This document shows, piece by piece, positions 25,855-33,903 of a stretch of DNA of 64,000 nt. A model generated the notes under the pieces. The model was not told the origin of the DNA. It searched no databases and saw only the letters and a program-made list of their open reading frames with translations. The translations under genes and the position numbers were made by a program. Within the stretch, counting starts at the first letter, position 1, and every line of letters begins with the position of its first letter. The DNA is from JAZDLR01 sp964540995 (GTDB lineage Bacteria > Patescibacteriota > Patescibacteriia > UBA1558 > 2-01-FULL-52-15): positions 1-64,000 of the forward strand of contig CAZIOU010000001.1 of the NCBI GenBank assembly GCA_964540995.1. The letters run 5' to 3'.

Positions 25855-27951
25855 CTATCTTTTTATTGCCAACTGATACACTTGTGACCCGTTGAGTAAG
25901 TAGACGATCTTTTCTTCGCTATCAATGGCGAAGCTTTTCAAATTATCAAATTTAGGTGAGGTGAATTGGTCTTTGATATTGCCATTCTTATCCATGATGG
26001 CGACGCGTTTATTGGCTGGGTCAAGAATATAGAGCAAATCCGAATTCTTAGTCGTCATGATCTGGCTGCCAGCACCGAAGGTGGGGAGAGGACGTTGATA
26101 GTCGAAGGGCTGTCTCTGGCCTTTGAATAGCTTCACAATAGTACCTTGATCATCGATCAGCCAGATATTGCCATCGATAGTGATGCTTTGGGTCTTGGCA
26201 ACCAGCGATTGATCTTGTAGCCAGACTGTTCCGTTACCAAATTTACTGCCACTGGTGTCACCACTATTTTTGTAAATAGCACCGCTGATGTGATCGACAA
26301 CATAGAGATTATCGCCATAGAGCAGTGCTTGATCAATGGCTTGCATACCGGCATTCCACGTAATAGTAGAAGGAGCAACAGTGGCGCCATTGATAGTCTG
26401 GATTTGTCGGTCATTGAGTAATACGAGTGTGCCGTTGCTGGTATTGAAGAGATAGCCGGTGGTTAGCGGTTGAGTCAGGATTTGTTTGGCCGGTTCGTCA
26501 AGTTTGTAGACACCTTGAGCTCCAGAGACATAAGCAGCGCTACCGATAAGGGCGAGATGCTTAAATTCTTGGTTGAGACTGGTCAGATCGCGATAGAGTA
26601 GTGGTGACTCGACCACATTGATATGGCGTACTTCATTGAGTTGTCGACCGATCTTCTCGCGTAAATCATTGAGTTGTTTCTGTTGATTACCATCAGCCGG
26701 TGACAATTGGTTTAATTTGGTAATCATATCGACGAGGATGCTTTCGGCTTTCTTGTCGTCTTTGTAGACACGACTGGAGTCTACATCGGATTGCATGGTT
26801 CCTAGCTCGGCCAACGTCTCACTGTAGGCTCGGTATTGTTTGTTAACCTGTAGATCTTGGCCGCGATAGATAATGACATTGAGGATTATCAAGAGGAATA
26901 TGAAGCAGGCGGTGATCAGCCAACGATGGGTCCAATGTTTCTCCTTGAAGCTACTATGGAGTGTATCGACGTGAGATTCGAGGCGATTCCATTGGCGATG
27001 ACTCGCTTCGTTACGATAGCTAGGTTTGGTAGCGAAGTGGAAGGATTGGATAGCAGTACGAAACACTCCCACGAAGAAGGCGCCAACAAGTTGGAGATAG
27101 ATCCAAGCATGGACGAAGAAGAAACGGAGTGCCCAACCCATACCTTGGAGTACGGAGTTGGAGATTGGTACTCGGTCCGGACGCCTTGCAGGGATGCGTT
27201 GAGTCGGACGATTGGCTTGTTTAGCAGCCGGATTAGTGTTTCGTGCTGCTACTCGCTGCGTCGTGGCGATGCGCGGGGCCTCTGGTAAGGATTCTTCCTC
27301 TTGTCCCTTGAGTACGACCGCTCCGAAGCTGACGAAGCGAGGTACTTGCTCAAGTAGAAGCTCGAATTTTTCAATTGCTTCAGTAGTAGAGCCAGAAGCG
27401 ACTATTTGACGTATTTTGATCTCCGAAACATAGTCAGTCAGCGATGGGGTAGTGAAGAGTAACGTGTCGTCTTCATCCAGATCACCGCTGGTGCAGCTGG
27501 AGAAAAGTTTCAAAGGATTTATAACTTTACTGGGTGGGGAGACCAAGGTGAAGGCATTGTCATGGAGGATCCAAGCAGCCATCTGGCCGAGGTGTGCGAA
27601 GTGTGTCTCACGATCAGCAATGATCGCCACCATGAGATTGAGCTGTTCGAGCCAACGAGTGTTTTTCTTGGGAGTGATGTGCGGCAACAAGTAGTTGAGT
27701 TGCTCTAGAATTTTCTCCAAAGACTGTTCGGGTGGGAGGTTGGTCGTTTTCAGAAACCACTCATTACATTCTTGACTGATGGCGTCGACTAGATATGACT
27801 GATCGAAGCGTGGCAAACGGGCGAAATCAGCAATAACCACCAAGCGACGTAAGTGGCGGGGGTCGCTCTGAAAGATGCTAATATCACAATGACTCCGGCT
27901 GGCGCTGGGGTCATGGATATATAATTTGGCAAGAGAAATGGGTACAGTCAT
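25855..27951 (-). CDS. PPM-phosphatase-like / beta-propeller membrane protein
   Basis: A 698-residue protein in three parts. Residues about 1-225 resemble a PPM (PP2C-like) phosphatase fold (RRLVVIADFARLPRFDQS, LNLMVAIIADRETHFAHLGQMAAW, DTLLFTTPSLTDYV), but the metal-binding Asp-Gly pairs are not intact, so it is probably inactive. After a basic linker come hydrophobic segments (about 280-305 and 345-365) and a coiled region, then a C-terminal propeller (NGTLVLLNDRQIQTING, LLYILDPANKRVAIMDKNG). It may be a surface sensor. Divergent to the gene at 28038. Confidence 0.7.
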   Translation of the reverse strand: MTVPISLAKLYIHDPSASRSHCDISIFQSDPRHLRRLVVIADFARLPRFDQSYLVDAISQECNEWFLKTTNLPPEQSLEKILEQLNYLLPHITPKKNTRWLEQLNLMVAIIADRETHFAHLGQMAAWILHDNAFTLVSPPSKVINPLKLFSSCTSGDLDEDDTLLFTTPSLTDYVSEIKIRQIVASGSTTEAIEKFELLLEQVPRFVSFGAVVLKGQEEESLPEAPRIATTQRVAARNTNPAAKQANRPTQRIPARRPDRVPISNSVLQGMGWALRFFFVHAWIYLQLVGAFFVGVFRTAIQSFHFATKPSYRNEASHRQWNRLESHVDTLHSSFKEKHWTHRWLITACFIFLLIILNVIIYRGQDLQVNKQYRAYSETLAELGTMQSDVDSSRVYKDDKKAESILVDMITKLNQLSPADGNQQKQLNDLREKIGRQLNEVRHINVVESPLLYRDLTSLNQEFKHLALIGSAAYVSGAQGVYKLDEPAKQILTQPLTTGYLFNTSNGTLVLLNDRQIQTINGATVAPSTITWNAGMQAIDQALLYGDNLYVVDHISGAIYKNSGDTSGSKFGNGTVWLQDQSLVAKTQSITIDGNIWLIDDQGTIVKLFKGQRQPFDYQRPLPTFGAGSQIMTTKNSDLLYILDPANKRVAIMDKNGNIKDQFTSPKFDNLKSFAIDSEEKIVYLLNGSQVYQLAIKR

Positions 27952-28017
27952 AACGACACTATTTTAGCATTTTTTTCCTTTTTGGCCTAGTAATTCCTAG
28001 TAGCCAAGAGCAGAAAG

Positions 28018-28026
28018 TGGTACAAT
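28018..28026 (+). promoter_or_regulatory. Extended -10 box (TGGTACAAT)
   Basis: TGGTACAAT ends 11 bases before ATG 28038, another near-leaderless start. Confidence 0.5.
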
Positions 28027-28037
28027 AATCCCGTTCT

Positions 28038-28595
28038 ATGTTGAAATTACTTTTTGGCTCGACTTTGCGAGCGGGATTGGTACAATTTTTTATTCAAGAG
28101 AACCCCGGACCAGTGACGGTTGAGATTTTGGCTCGTCGTTTGCGCTGCACGACGCGCAAAGTCATGCCTGAATTAGTCTCACTCGAGACAATGGGCTTCG
28201 TGATCAAAGTGACAGCCGAAGGTAAGAAAGCTTGGGCTTTGAATCGGGACTTTCCGTTGTTACCAGAATTCAAATCTCTGATCTATAAGTCATTGATGTT
28301 GATGGAGAAAAATCTGGCTTCGTCCCTGGCCACGGTCAAAGGCGTACAGCTGCTGGTACTGACCGGTATTTTCAATGGCACCGATGTACCAACAGATATT
28401 TTCGTCGTTGGGACCGTGGATAAATCGTCCATCCAGCGAGCTATCAATAAGATTGCTGGAGAATTTCAAGACAGTTTACGCTTTACAGTTTTTAGCAAAT
28501 CAGAATTTGCCTATCGTCGCAGTATGACTGATAAATTTGTCTATCAGGTGATGAATCTCAACCCAATCGTGGTAGTCAATAAATTGAACAAATAA
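28038..28595 (+). CDS. Winged-helix protein with a C-terminal nucleotidyltransferase-like domain
   Basis: A 185-residue protein. Residues about 1-70 form an ArsR-like winged helix (STLRAGLVQFFIQENPG, EILARRLRCTTRKVMPELVSLETMGFV). The rest (VQLLVLTGIFNG, PTDIFVVGTVDKSSIQRAINKIAGEF, SEFAYRRSM) looks like a minimal nucleotidyltransferase fold with PTDIFVVG in place of the usual SDIDLLVIG. This two-domain type is annotated as a transcriptional regulator in many CPR genomes. It ends one base before the TsaB-like gene. Confidence 0.72.
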   Translation: MLKLLFGSTLRAGLVQFFIQENPGPVTVEILARRLRCTTRKVMPELVSLETMGFVIKVTAEGKKAWALNRDFPLLPEFKSLIYKSLMLMEKNLASSLATVKGVQLLVLTGIFNGTDVPTDIFVVGTVDKSSIQRAINKIAGEFQDSLRFTVFSKSEFAYRRSMTDKFVYQVMNLNPIVVVNKLNK

Positions 28596-28596
28596 G

Positions 28597-29004
28597 ATGA
28601 AGTCAGCCGTACTCATTATTAGACCGACCAGCGATAATCTACTCTACGTCTATACCTTGCGACAGAACGCTCTAAGAAGTGTCTGTGTCTCGGCACCCAA
28701 ATTGGACTTAGCGCTCCTGCCCTTGGTAGACAAAGTACTGAAACAGTCTCAGCTCAAATCATCTCATATTACAGCTATTGGCCTGGTGCAGTCGCCCATG
28801 AGTCTAGCCTCGCAGCGTCTGGCGGTTTCGGTGGTTAATTCCTTAGCTTGGGCTTGGGGCATCAAAGTATTTGCTCATCATGGCGATGTCACTGCTGCCG
28901 CCATTACCAAGAGCTTGAAGAAAGCTAAGAAAGGCTTTTTACAGGGGGAATATAGTTCGGAGCCGAGGATTGGAGCTGATCTATCTAAATTGAAGTCGAA
29001 CTAA
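28597..29004 (+). CDS. TsaB-like protein, divergent
   Basis: A 135-residue protein laid out like the N-terminal half of TsaB, a partner in tRNA t6A37 synthesis: an ILIIRPTSD strand in place of ILAIDTS, LLPLVDKVLKQSQLKSSHITAIGLVQSP (compare LLPxIxxLLxxxxLxxxDLxxIAVGxGP), then SLASQRLAVSVVNSLAWAWGIKVF in place of SFTGLRVGLAxAKGLAxxxxIPV. The Gly-Pro-Gly-Ser-Phe-Thr-Gly core is replaced. The protein is shorter than normal TsaB (about 220). Identity is plausible, not certain. Confidence 0.55.
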   Translation: MKSAVLIIRPTSDNLLYVYTLRQNALRSVCVSAPKLDLALLPLVDKVLKQSQLKSSHITAIGLVQSPMSLASQRLAVSVVNSLAWAWGIKVFAHHGDVTAAAITKSLKKAKKGFLQGEYSSEPRIGADLSKLKSN

Positions 29005-29025
29005 AGAAGGTAAAATAAGTTTTTT

Positions 29026-29970
29026 ATGGAGCTAAATTCAACCTACGGTATCTATCTGAGCTTGTTAATAGTGATCCTAGTTATTGTAGCTGTAACCGGC
29101 GTACTTAGAACGAAAAAACGAATGTCATCTAAAGAAGTAGCTCTGCATCTGGTCAAAGATTTTTTTGACCTACTATTTGCGGTTGCATCGCCTATCGTTA
29201 TCACTTTTGCTTACCTTGCTCCCTATACATCATCTGAAGTCGGAATGGGAATTTTAGTTTATGTCTCTCAATGTGTAATTGCAATTTTTGTATTATTGCT
29301 GGCAACCCCTTTTACCATAGATCGTTTTTTAAAAAAGGCAAAAACACTAAGTAATTTAGCTATAAGGATAGCAATTTTAGTATTATTAGTTATTATCATT
29401 GCCTGCTTTGCTTATTACCAAGCCAGCACCAAGAAAGCCCAATATGATAATTTTGTGCAGCAGCAAAATGCTGCCTATGAGCTAAAGAGCAAAAACGAAT
29501 TAAATGTGCTTAATCAAGCCCAGGTAGTAGCTGATTGCCAATCACTTTCCTCGGATTATTACTGGCGCGAATGTATTACTAAGACAGTAAAGACAGATAC
29601 TGATTTTAAGACTTGTAAAAGTCAAAAAATGAGTAGCACATATTTTTGTGCAGCCGCTTTGGCGAAGAAAACGCATGACATTAGCATATGTGACAACCAA
29701 CTAGATATTAAAACTCGATATATGTGCGTACTCCATTCTTATATTTGGAGTTCGTACGAATCTAATCAGATTCTTGAATGTGAGGGGATGCGGAGCTCAG
29801 ATCAACAATATAGTCAGTGTTTAGTTAGTATTACCAAAGATCCTCAAATCGCTAATCAGGGGCTGGGTTTCCAGTCCAAAGTATGTTTGGATTTTCTAGA
29901 AGTGAAAACGTTAGATGCAAATTCTCAGAAGGTATTTCACAGGTACTGTGACACCTTCCAACCTTTGTAA
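29026..29970 (+). CDS. Hypothetical polytopic membrane protein with a Cys-rich outer domain
   Basis: A 314-residue protein with four membrane helices in the first 135 residues and a C-terminal domain carrying about a dozen Cys in near-regular pairs (ADCQSL, RECITK, KTCKSQ, TYFCAA, SICDNQ, YMCVLH, LECEGM, SQCLVS, VCLDF, YCDTF). The spacing suggests short helical hairpins joined by disulphides outside the membrane. I do not recognise the family; similar Cys-repeat domains occur in other CPR proteins. AT-rich relative to its neighbours. Confidence 0.65.
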   Translation: MELNSTYGIYLSLLIVILVIVAVTGVLRTKKRMSSKEVALHLVKDFFDLLFAVASPIVITFAYLAPYTSSEVGMGILVYVSQCVIAIFVLLLATPFTIDRFLKKAKTLSNLAIRIAILVLLVIIIACFAYYQASTKKAQYDNFVQQQNAAYELKSKNELNVLNQAQVVADCQSLSSDYYWRECITKTVKTDTDFKTCKSQKMSSTYFCAAALAKKTHDISICDNQLDIKTRYMCVLHSYIWSSYESNQILECEGMRSSDQQYSQCLVSITKDPQIANQGLGFQSKVCLDFLEVKTLDANSQKVFHRYCDTFQPL

Positions 29971-30056
29971 GTTTTTAAATTTAAGAAGCTGGGTTGCTCC
30001 TAAATACAGTGCTGCGCCGAGGATTGGGTAGAAGAGGGGAGAGATTGCAAATTTAA

Positions 30057-30185
30057 TTGGCCTCTGGCCGAGAAATTAGGTATCCGCGATCCGGACCCCG
30101 GATAGCGGATACCGACTTCCGAGCACCGAGTCGCCCGCCCGACCGCGAAGACGCGTCGAGTCGGGCAGGCGAGTCCCAAGTACCC
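30057..30185. repeat. Modular palindromic repeat (type R2), copy e, with 49-nt inverted twin
   Basis: Contains GGCCTCTGGCCGAG, TATCCGCGATCCGGACCCCG, GATAGCGGATACCGACTTCC, GAGCACCGAGT and a 49-nt segment (30125-30173) that is the exact reverse complement of 20667-20715. Confidence 0.85.
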
Positions 30186-30195
30186 TCTGCCAACA

Positions 30196-30224
30196 TTGAC
30201 ATAGTCCCCAAACTATGTTATTTT
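30196..30224 (+). promoter_or_regulatory. Promoter of the AAA-kinase operon
   Basis: TTGACA (30196-30201), a 17-bp spacer, TATTTT (30219-30224). CATAGTCC and the later ACTATG make a short inverted repeat in the spacer. Confidence 0.65.
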
Positions 30225-30274
30225 AATTTATTCCAAATTTTTTTGGCTGTTCTCTCACAAATAAAGGAGTATAT

Positions 30275-30787
30275 GTGAATAAGGTTTATGTTATCCTTCG
30301 CGGTCTGCCGGGAGCCGGCAAGACTACCTTGGCCGAACTTTTGGCCAAGCATCTGAACGCTATGGTCGCCAGCGCCAACCATTTCTTCGAACAGAGCGGA
30401 ACGTTTATCTTTGACCGTACCAAATTGGGTGCGGCGCATGCCTTCTGTTTCGCGGAATTCAAAAGCGCTTTGGATCAGGGCCAGTCTGTTATCGTTGATA
30501 ACACCAATTCGACTAAGGCCGAGTATCTGCCGTACATGGCGTGTGCCGCATTGGCAGGTTATAAGGTTGTCATTTTCGAGATCAACGCAGCCGAAAGGCA
30601 TTTGCCTCATTTGTTCTTCACTCGCGGCACCCATAATGTGCCGCTGATCACTTTTGACAACATGTGGTGTCGCTGGGAAAAGGATTCGGGGGCCGTGATG
30701 ATCAACTGGGATGATTTCCATCCCGATCATCCGCTGCCGGAAAAGATTCTGAACGCACTCAATAAGGGAGGTGACGATGCTTCGTAA
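30275..30787 (+). CDS. AAA/polynucleotide-kinase-like ATPase
   Basis: A 170-residue P-loop protein: Walker A GLPGAGKTT at residues about 10-18, an FDRTKLGAAHAFCFAEFKSAL helix and VIVDNTNSTKAEYLPYM, the pattern of zeta-toxin/polynucleotide-kinase-like AAA_33 proteins (as in N4BP2 and phage kinases). It likely phosphorylates a nucleic acid end or small molecule; the substrate is unknown. Start GTG 30275 with AAGGAG just upstream (an ATG three bases earlier is followed by TGA). First gene of a three-gene operon; its end overlaps the lipoprotein gene. Confidence 0.8.
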   Translation: MNKVYVILRGLPGAGKTTLAELLAKHLNAMVASANHFFEQSGTFIFDRTKLGAAHAFCFAEFKSALDQGQSVIVDNTNSTKAEYLPYMACAALAGYKVVIFEINAAERHLPHLFFTRGTHNVPLITFDNMWCRWEKDSGAVMINWDDFHPDHPLPEKILNALNKGGDDAS

Positions 30788-31334
30788 TATCGTACTGCTT
30801 TTGATCACCGCTCTGTTCTCTGGTTGCGGTCAGGATTGTCCGACAGTCACCAAACCGTCGGAACCGCAGCTCGTCTTCCGCAACATGGAGGAGAGTCTGA
30901 CTTTCATGGGGCAGCCCACGCTGACGCTGGTCGACGGTCGTACCGCTTCCGCCGTCAGTTACTGGCAGGAGTTCTACAGTCCTGATGACCATCACATTGG
31001 TGGCAAGATCTATTGTGTCATCATCTGGGATGATCATGGTCAGCGTCTGGCTGAATCCTACGGCATCTACTGCGGTGGATTCGAGCTGAAGCCAGATCTG
31101 GGTGAAGTGGACTTCAACGCTTTGATTCACGACTTCGGGAATGAGATGAGTCGTATGAGTAAGGTCGAGGTTTTTCTCCAGGCTCATATGCCTGATTTCC
31201 AGATTTCCGATCAGCCCCATTTCTACGTCAGGTATCATGCGGTACTATTCAATACCCTGCCCAACGATTTTCTGGTCGGTTGTGCCCTTCGCAGCGGCGA
31301 TACCAATAATCCTGCTGCTGGTTGCGGTCCGTAG
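30777..31334 (+). CDS. Hypothetical lipoprotein
   Basis: A 185-residue protein starting MLRNIVLLLITALFSGCGQD. LFSGC fits a lipobox, so Cys would be lipidated and the protein anchored outside the membrane. The rest contains four Cys and many aromatic residues (SYWQEFYSPDDHH, YCVIIWDDHG), no known family. ATG 30777 is chosen because GGGAGG lies 5 bases upstream; a GTG two codons earlier is less likely. Overlaps the AAA gene by 11 bases. A secreted partner of the operon; function unknown. Confidence 0.68.
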   Translation: MLRNIVLLLITALFSGCGQDCPTVTKPSEPQLVFRNMEESLTFMGQPTLTLVDGRTASAVSYWQEFYSPDDHHIGGKIYCVIIWDDHGQRLAESYGIYCGGFELKPDLGEVDFNALIHDFGNEMSRMSKVEVFLQAHMPDFQISDQPHFYVRYHAVLFNTLPNDFLVGCALRSGDTNNPAAGCGP

Positions 31335-31359
31335 GTACTCAAACCGAAGGAGCTAAGTC

Positions 31360-31854
31360 ATGGGTCTGATCGAGTTGGTAAAAATGCCAGTCGCCATCAC
31401 CATGTTGACCGATGCACTGGAGTGGGTTTTCCCCAAACTTCAGCACCTGCGTGATCTTGAGTCTGGAGCTTATGGAGGCTATTTCAGCGTTCGGGATCAC
31501 TTCACGGGTGAGATGATCTTCGTCAGCGGTGTCGGGTGTGTCTTGGCGGAGAAGGCCGAGGAGGATTTTCGTCTTTCTTTGGAAAATTCGGCACGTCTGT
31601 TCCAGAACCCTGACCATGCTAGTAGCTCGCAAAGCCGGCAGCCGGATCAGAAACAGTGTGCCGGTGCCGTCAGGACGGTAGGTGGTCTCATTTCCTTCGC
31701 TGGGTTATCCGGAGATGATCAGAACGAGGTTTTGGTCCTGGCGGTAGGTCACAAATCAGGACTGCTCCGTCTGCCTGACGCGCGATACATCGCGAGTCTC
31801 TCGGGCAATCAGCTGTTCGAAGCTGCCTTCGACTATTTACACCTGAACGGCTGA
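31360..31854 (+). CDS. Hypothetical protein, last gene of the AAA-kinase operon
   Basis: A 164-residue soluble protein with AAGGAG upstream of ATG 31360. Sequence features include FSVRDHFTGEMIFVSGVG (a GAF- or heme-degrading-like strand pair) and the C-terminal YIASLSGNQLFEAAFDYLHLNG. Alternating strands and VLAVGHKSG hint at a small alpha/beta fold similar to heme-degrading HbpS-like proteins, but this is weak. A 15-bp perfect terminator hairpin follows. Confidence 0.65.
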   Translation: MGLIELVKMPVAITMLTDALEWVFPKLQHLRDLESGAYGGYFSVRDHFTGEMIFVSGVGCVLAEKAEEDFRLSLENSARLFQNPDHASSSQSRQPDQKQCAGAVRTVGGLISFAGLSGDDQNEVLVLAVGHKSGLLRLPDARYIASLSGNQLFEAAFDYLHLNG

Positions 31855-31867
31855 TCAAGTTAGCACA

Positions 31868-31908
31868 CCCCCGTCATCGAGCTGAGCTCGATGACGGGGG
31901 ATTTTTTT
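31868..31908 (+). terminator. Terminator of the AAA-kinase operon
   Basis: A 15-bp perfect stem, CCCCCGTCATCGAGC and its complement around loop TGA, followed by seven T. The inner 19-mer CATCGAGCTGAGCTCGATG recurs at 56117-56135. Confidence 0.93.
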
Positions 31909-31924
31909 AAATTGCAATTAGTTA

Positions 31925-32035
31925 CTTGATGCTCGGAAATCGCTATCCGATATCTAGGGTTTGCGATCCGGATACCGGGTAGCTGATAGCGTTCTTTAAC
32001 GAGCCCCAAGTTGCGAGTACCAAGTACCACCCTTA
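31925..32035. repeat. Modular palindromic repeat (type R2), copy f
   Basis: Words TGATGCTCGGAAATCG, TATCCGATATC, GATCCGGATACCGGGTAGC, TGATAGCG and CGAGCCCCAAGTTGCGAGTACC. With copy e it brackets the AAA-kinase operon. Confidence 0.75.
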
Positions 32036-32085
32036 TTAATTGACAATAATGTCAAAAGTAATCCTAGCAATGTGGATCACCGTGG

Positions 32086-32138
32086 TTGAAAAATAGAACC
32101 AAGTGGTATATAATGGTACCAAGTGGGAGAAAGTGGGG
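32086..32138 (+). promoter_or_regulatory. mraZ promoter with four 10-bp-spaced MraZ boxes
   Basis: TTGAAA (32086-32091), a 17-bp spacer, TATAAT (32109-32114). TGG occurs at 32104, 32114, 32124 and 32134, exactly 10 bp apart (TGGTA, TGGTA, TGGGA, TGGGG), the direct-repeat pattern MraZ binds upstream of its own operon. The boxes overlap the -10 and start site, so binding would repress. Confidence 0.85.
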
Positions 32139-32171
32139 ATAAGTATACGCTTATGTGTATAACTTTGACCC

Positions 32172-32206
32172 TCCTAACTCCTAACTCCTAACTCCTAACT
32201 CCTAAC
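32172..32206 (+). repeat. Five tandem copies of TCCTAAC in the mraZ 5' leader
   Basis: Five perfect 7-mers in a row, ending 10 bases before the mraZ GTG. Copy number could vary and alter the leader length. Confidence 0.9.
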
Positions 32207-32216
32207 TTCACTTCCT

Positions 32217-32648
32217 GTGTTTATTGGCGAGTATCAGTATAATCTTGATGATAAGAATCGCTTAATGGTGCCAGCGAAATTTCGAGCGAAACTTGGCAAA
32301 GGAGCAGTAGTGACCAGAGGCTTGGATAATTGTTTATTTATCTATCCGCAAGCAGAGTGGCTGAAGTTATCAGGTAAAATTTCTGATCTACCTATCGGAC
32401 AAGCTAAGTCTCGCGCTTTCGCCCGTTTGATGTTATCGGGAGCGATGGAAGTAGAATTTGATGGCCAAGGACGTATTACCTTACCAGAGTATTTGAAGAA
32501 GTTCGCAGGACTCAAGAAAGCTGTCGTAATGGCGGGATTGATGAACCGATTGGAAATCTGGGATGAAGCCAAGTGGCGTAAGTATCAGACAGAGACGGAG
32601 CGAGATAGTACCGATATTGCCGAAAATCTGGGAAGTCTAGGAGTCTAA
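32217..32648 (+). CDS. mraZ: Transcriptional regulator MraZ
   Basis: A 143-residue protein with two SpoVT/AbrB-like halves: GEYQYNLDDKNRLMVPAKFRAKLG and FDGQGRITLPEYLKKFAGL, with the conserved DxKxRxxxP-type and DxQGRITLP motifs. Family role: represses the division and cell-wall operon by binding TGGGN repeats, present here just upstream. GTG 32217 is the only plausible start. The stop overlaps the rsmH ATG (TAATG). Confidence 0.95.
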   Translation: MFIGEYQYNLDDKNRLMVPAKFRAKLGKGAVVTRGLDNCLFIYPQAEWLKLSGKISDLPIGQAKSRAFARLMLSGAMEVEFDGQGRITLPEYLKKFAGLKKAVVMAGLMNRLEIWDEAKWRKYQTETERDSTDIAENLGSLGV

Positions 32649-33586
32649 TGGACGAGTATCAGCACATTTCAGTTATGGTGCCCGAAGTCCTGCACTATCT
32701 GCAGGTCGGACCGGACAAGAATTATATTGATGGAACGGTCGGAGGTGGAGGGCACGCAGCTGCAATTTTAGAATCAACTGGACCGCAAGGAAAAGTGTTA
32801 GGGTTAGATCTTGACCCTCGAGCCATTGCCGCGGCTTCGAGTCGGTTACAGCCGTTTGGCGCGCGAGCGATAGTGCGCCGTGAAAATTACAAACAAATAA
32901 CAAAACTATCAGATGCTATCAGCGCAATTACTCCAATTAGCGGTTTTCTACTTGACCTTGGTGTTTCCTCGGCTCAATTAGATTCCGCTAATCGGGGTTT
33001 TTCCTTTTCTGATCAGGGCCCATTGGATATGCGCTTCGATCCAGAAGCAGGAGAGACAGCCGCTCAGCTCATGGCCAGAGTTTCGGAAGCAGAGTTAGGA
33101 GAGATTATCCGAGATTATGGTGATGAACGGCAGTGGCGCCGAATTGCTCGATCTTTGAAACAAGCTAGTGATCAGTATGGTGAAGCGTTAGACGCTCCAC
33201 AGATCGTGGCAGCTGTCAGTAAAGTTATCCCGACCCGTATCACCAAGTTGCATCCTGCTACCAAGACGTTCCAGGCTTTACGCATCGCTACCAATAGAGA
33301 ATTACAGAATATTACGGAAGCCTTACCAACCATAGTTGAGTTATTGCCTTCCGGTGCGCGCTTGGTAGTGATCGCCTTTCATTCAGCCGAGGATCGGATT
33401 GTCAAACACTGGTTCCGACGTGAGTCACGCGATTGTGTCTGTCCTTCGAGTCAGCCGCGCTGCACCTGTGATCATAAGGCCTCACTTAAAGTTATTACCA
33501 AGAAAGCTGTCCTGCCGACAGCAGCCGAAATTAAAATCAATCATCGTAGCCGCAGTGCTGTGCTACGAGCAGTAGAAAAAATTTAA
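32648..33586 (+). CDS. rsmH: 16S rRNA (cytosine(1402)-N4)-methyltransferase RsmH (MraW)
   Basis: A 312-residue SAM-dependent enzyme. YIDGTVGGGGHAAAIL is the SAM-binding motif; GFLLDLGVSSAQLDSANRGFSF, PLDMRFDP and FQALRIATNRELQNI are family signatures; the end carries the Cys-rich segment CVCPSSQPRCTC and NHRSRSAVLRAVEK. Methylates C1402 of 16S rRNA. Second gene of the mraZ operon, as usual. Confidence 0.96.
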   Translation: MDEYQHISVMVPEVLHYLQVGPDKNYIDGTVGGGGHAAAILESTGPQGKVLGLDLDPRAIAAASSRLQPFGARAIVRRENYKQITKLSDAISAITPISGFLLDLGVSSAQLDSANRGFSFSDQGPLDMRFDPEAGETAAQLMARVSEAELGEIIRDYGDERQWRRIARSLKQASDQYGEALDAPQIVAAVSKVIPTRITKLHPATKTFQALRIATNRELQNITEALPTIVELLPSGARLVVIAFHSAEDRIVKHWFRRESRDCVCPSSQPRCTCDHKASLKVITKKAVLPTAAEIKINHRSRSAVLRAVEKI

Positions 33587-33592
33587 ACAACG

Positions 33593-33898
33593 ATGAATAC
33601 AAAAACAAAAATGTCAGTCCCAGTGGTCCGTCTCAATGTCGCCGTGGTGGCCTTGGTCGTGGCCTCCTTCTTATTGCGCTTGATCTTTGCCAATATGGCA
33701 GCGGCGCAAACCAATGATATCGCTGATCAACAGGATCAAGTCAAAGATTTGCAGCTAGCCAATGAGCAATTGCAATTAAGCGTAGCCGAATTACGTTCCG
33801 TCGAACGCTTGAATCAGGTCAGTAGTGAATTGGCTTTGGTTCACAGCGATCACGTCATTTACCTCCAGCCACGAGGTTCCGTGGCTTATAACCGCTAG
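33593..33898 (+). CDS. ftsL: FtsL-like division protein
   Basis: A 101-residue bitopic protein: short cytoplasmic N-terminus, one membrane helix (residues about 14-33) and a coiled coil (QQDQVKDLQLANEQLQLSVAEL). Size, topology and place between rsmH and ftsI match FtsL, which with FtsB/FtsQ activates septal synthesis. Sequence identity in this family is always low, so the call rests on position. Confidence 0.78.
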   Translation: MNTKTKMSVPVVRLNVAVVALVVASFLLRLIFANMAAAQTNDIADQQDQVKDLQLANEQLQLSVAELRSVERLNQVSSELALVHSDHVIYLQPRGSVAYNR

Positions 33899-33903
33899 AT
33901 CCC

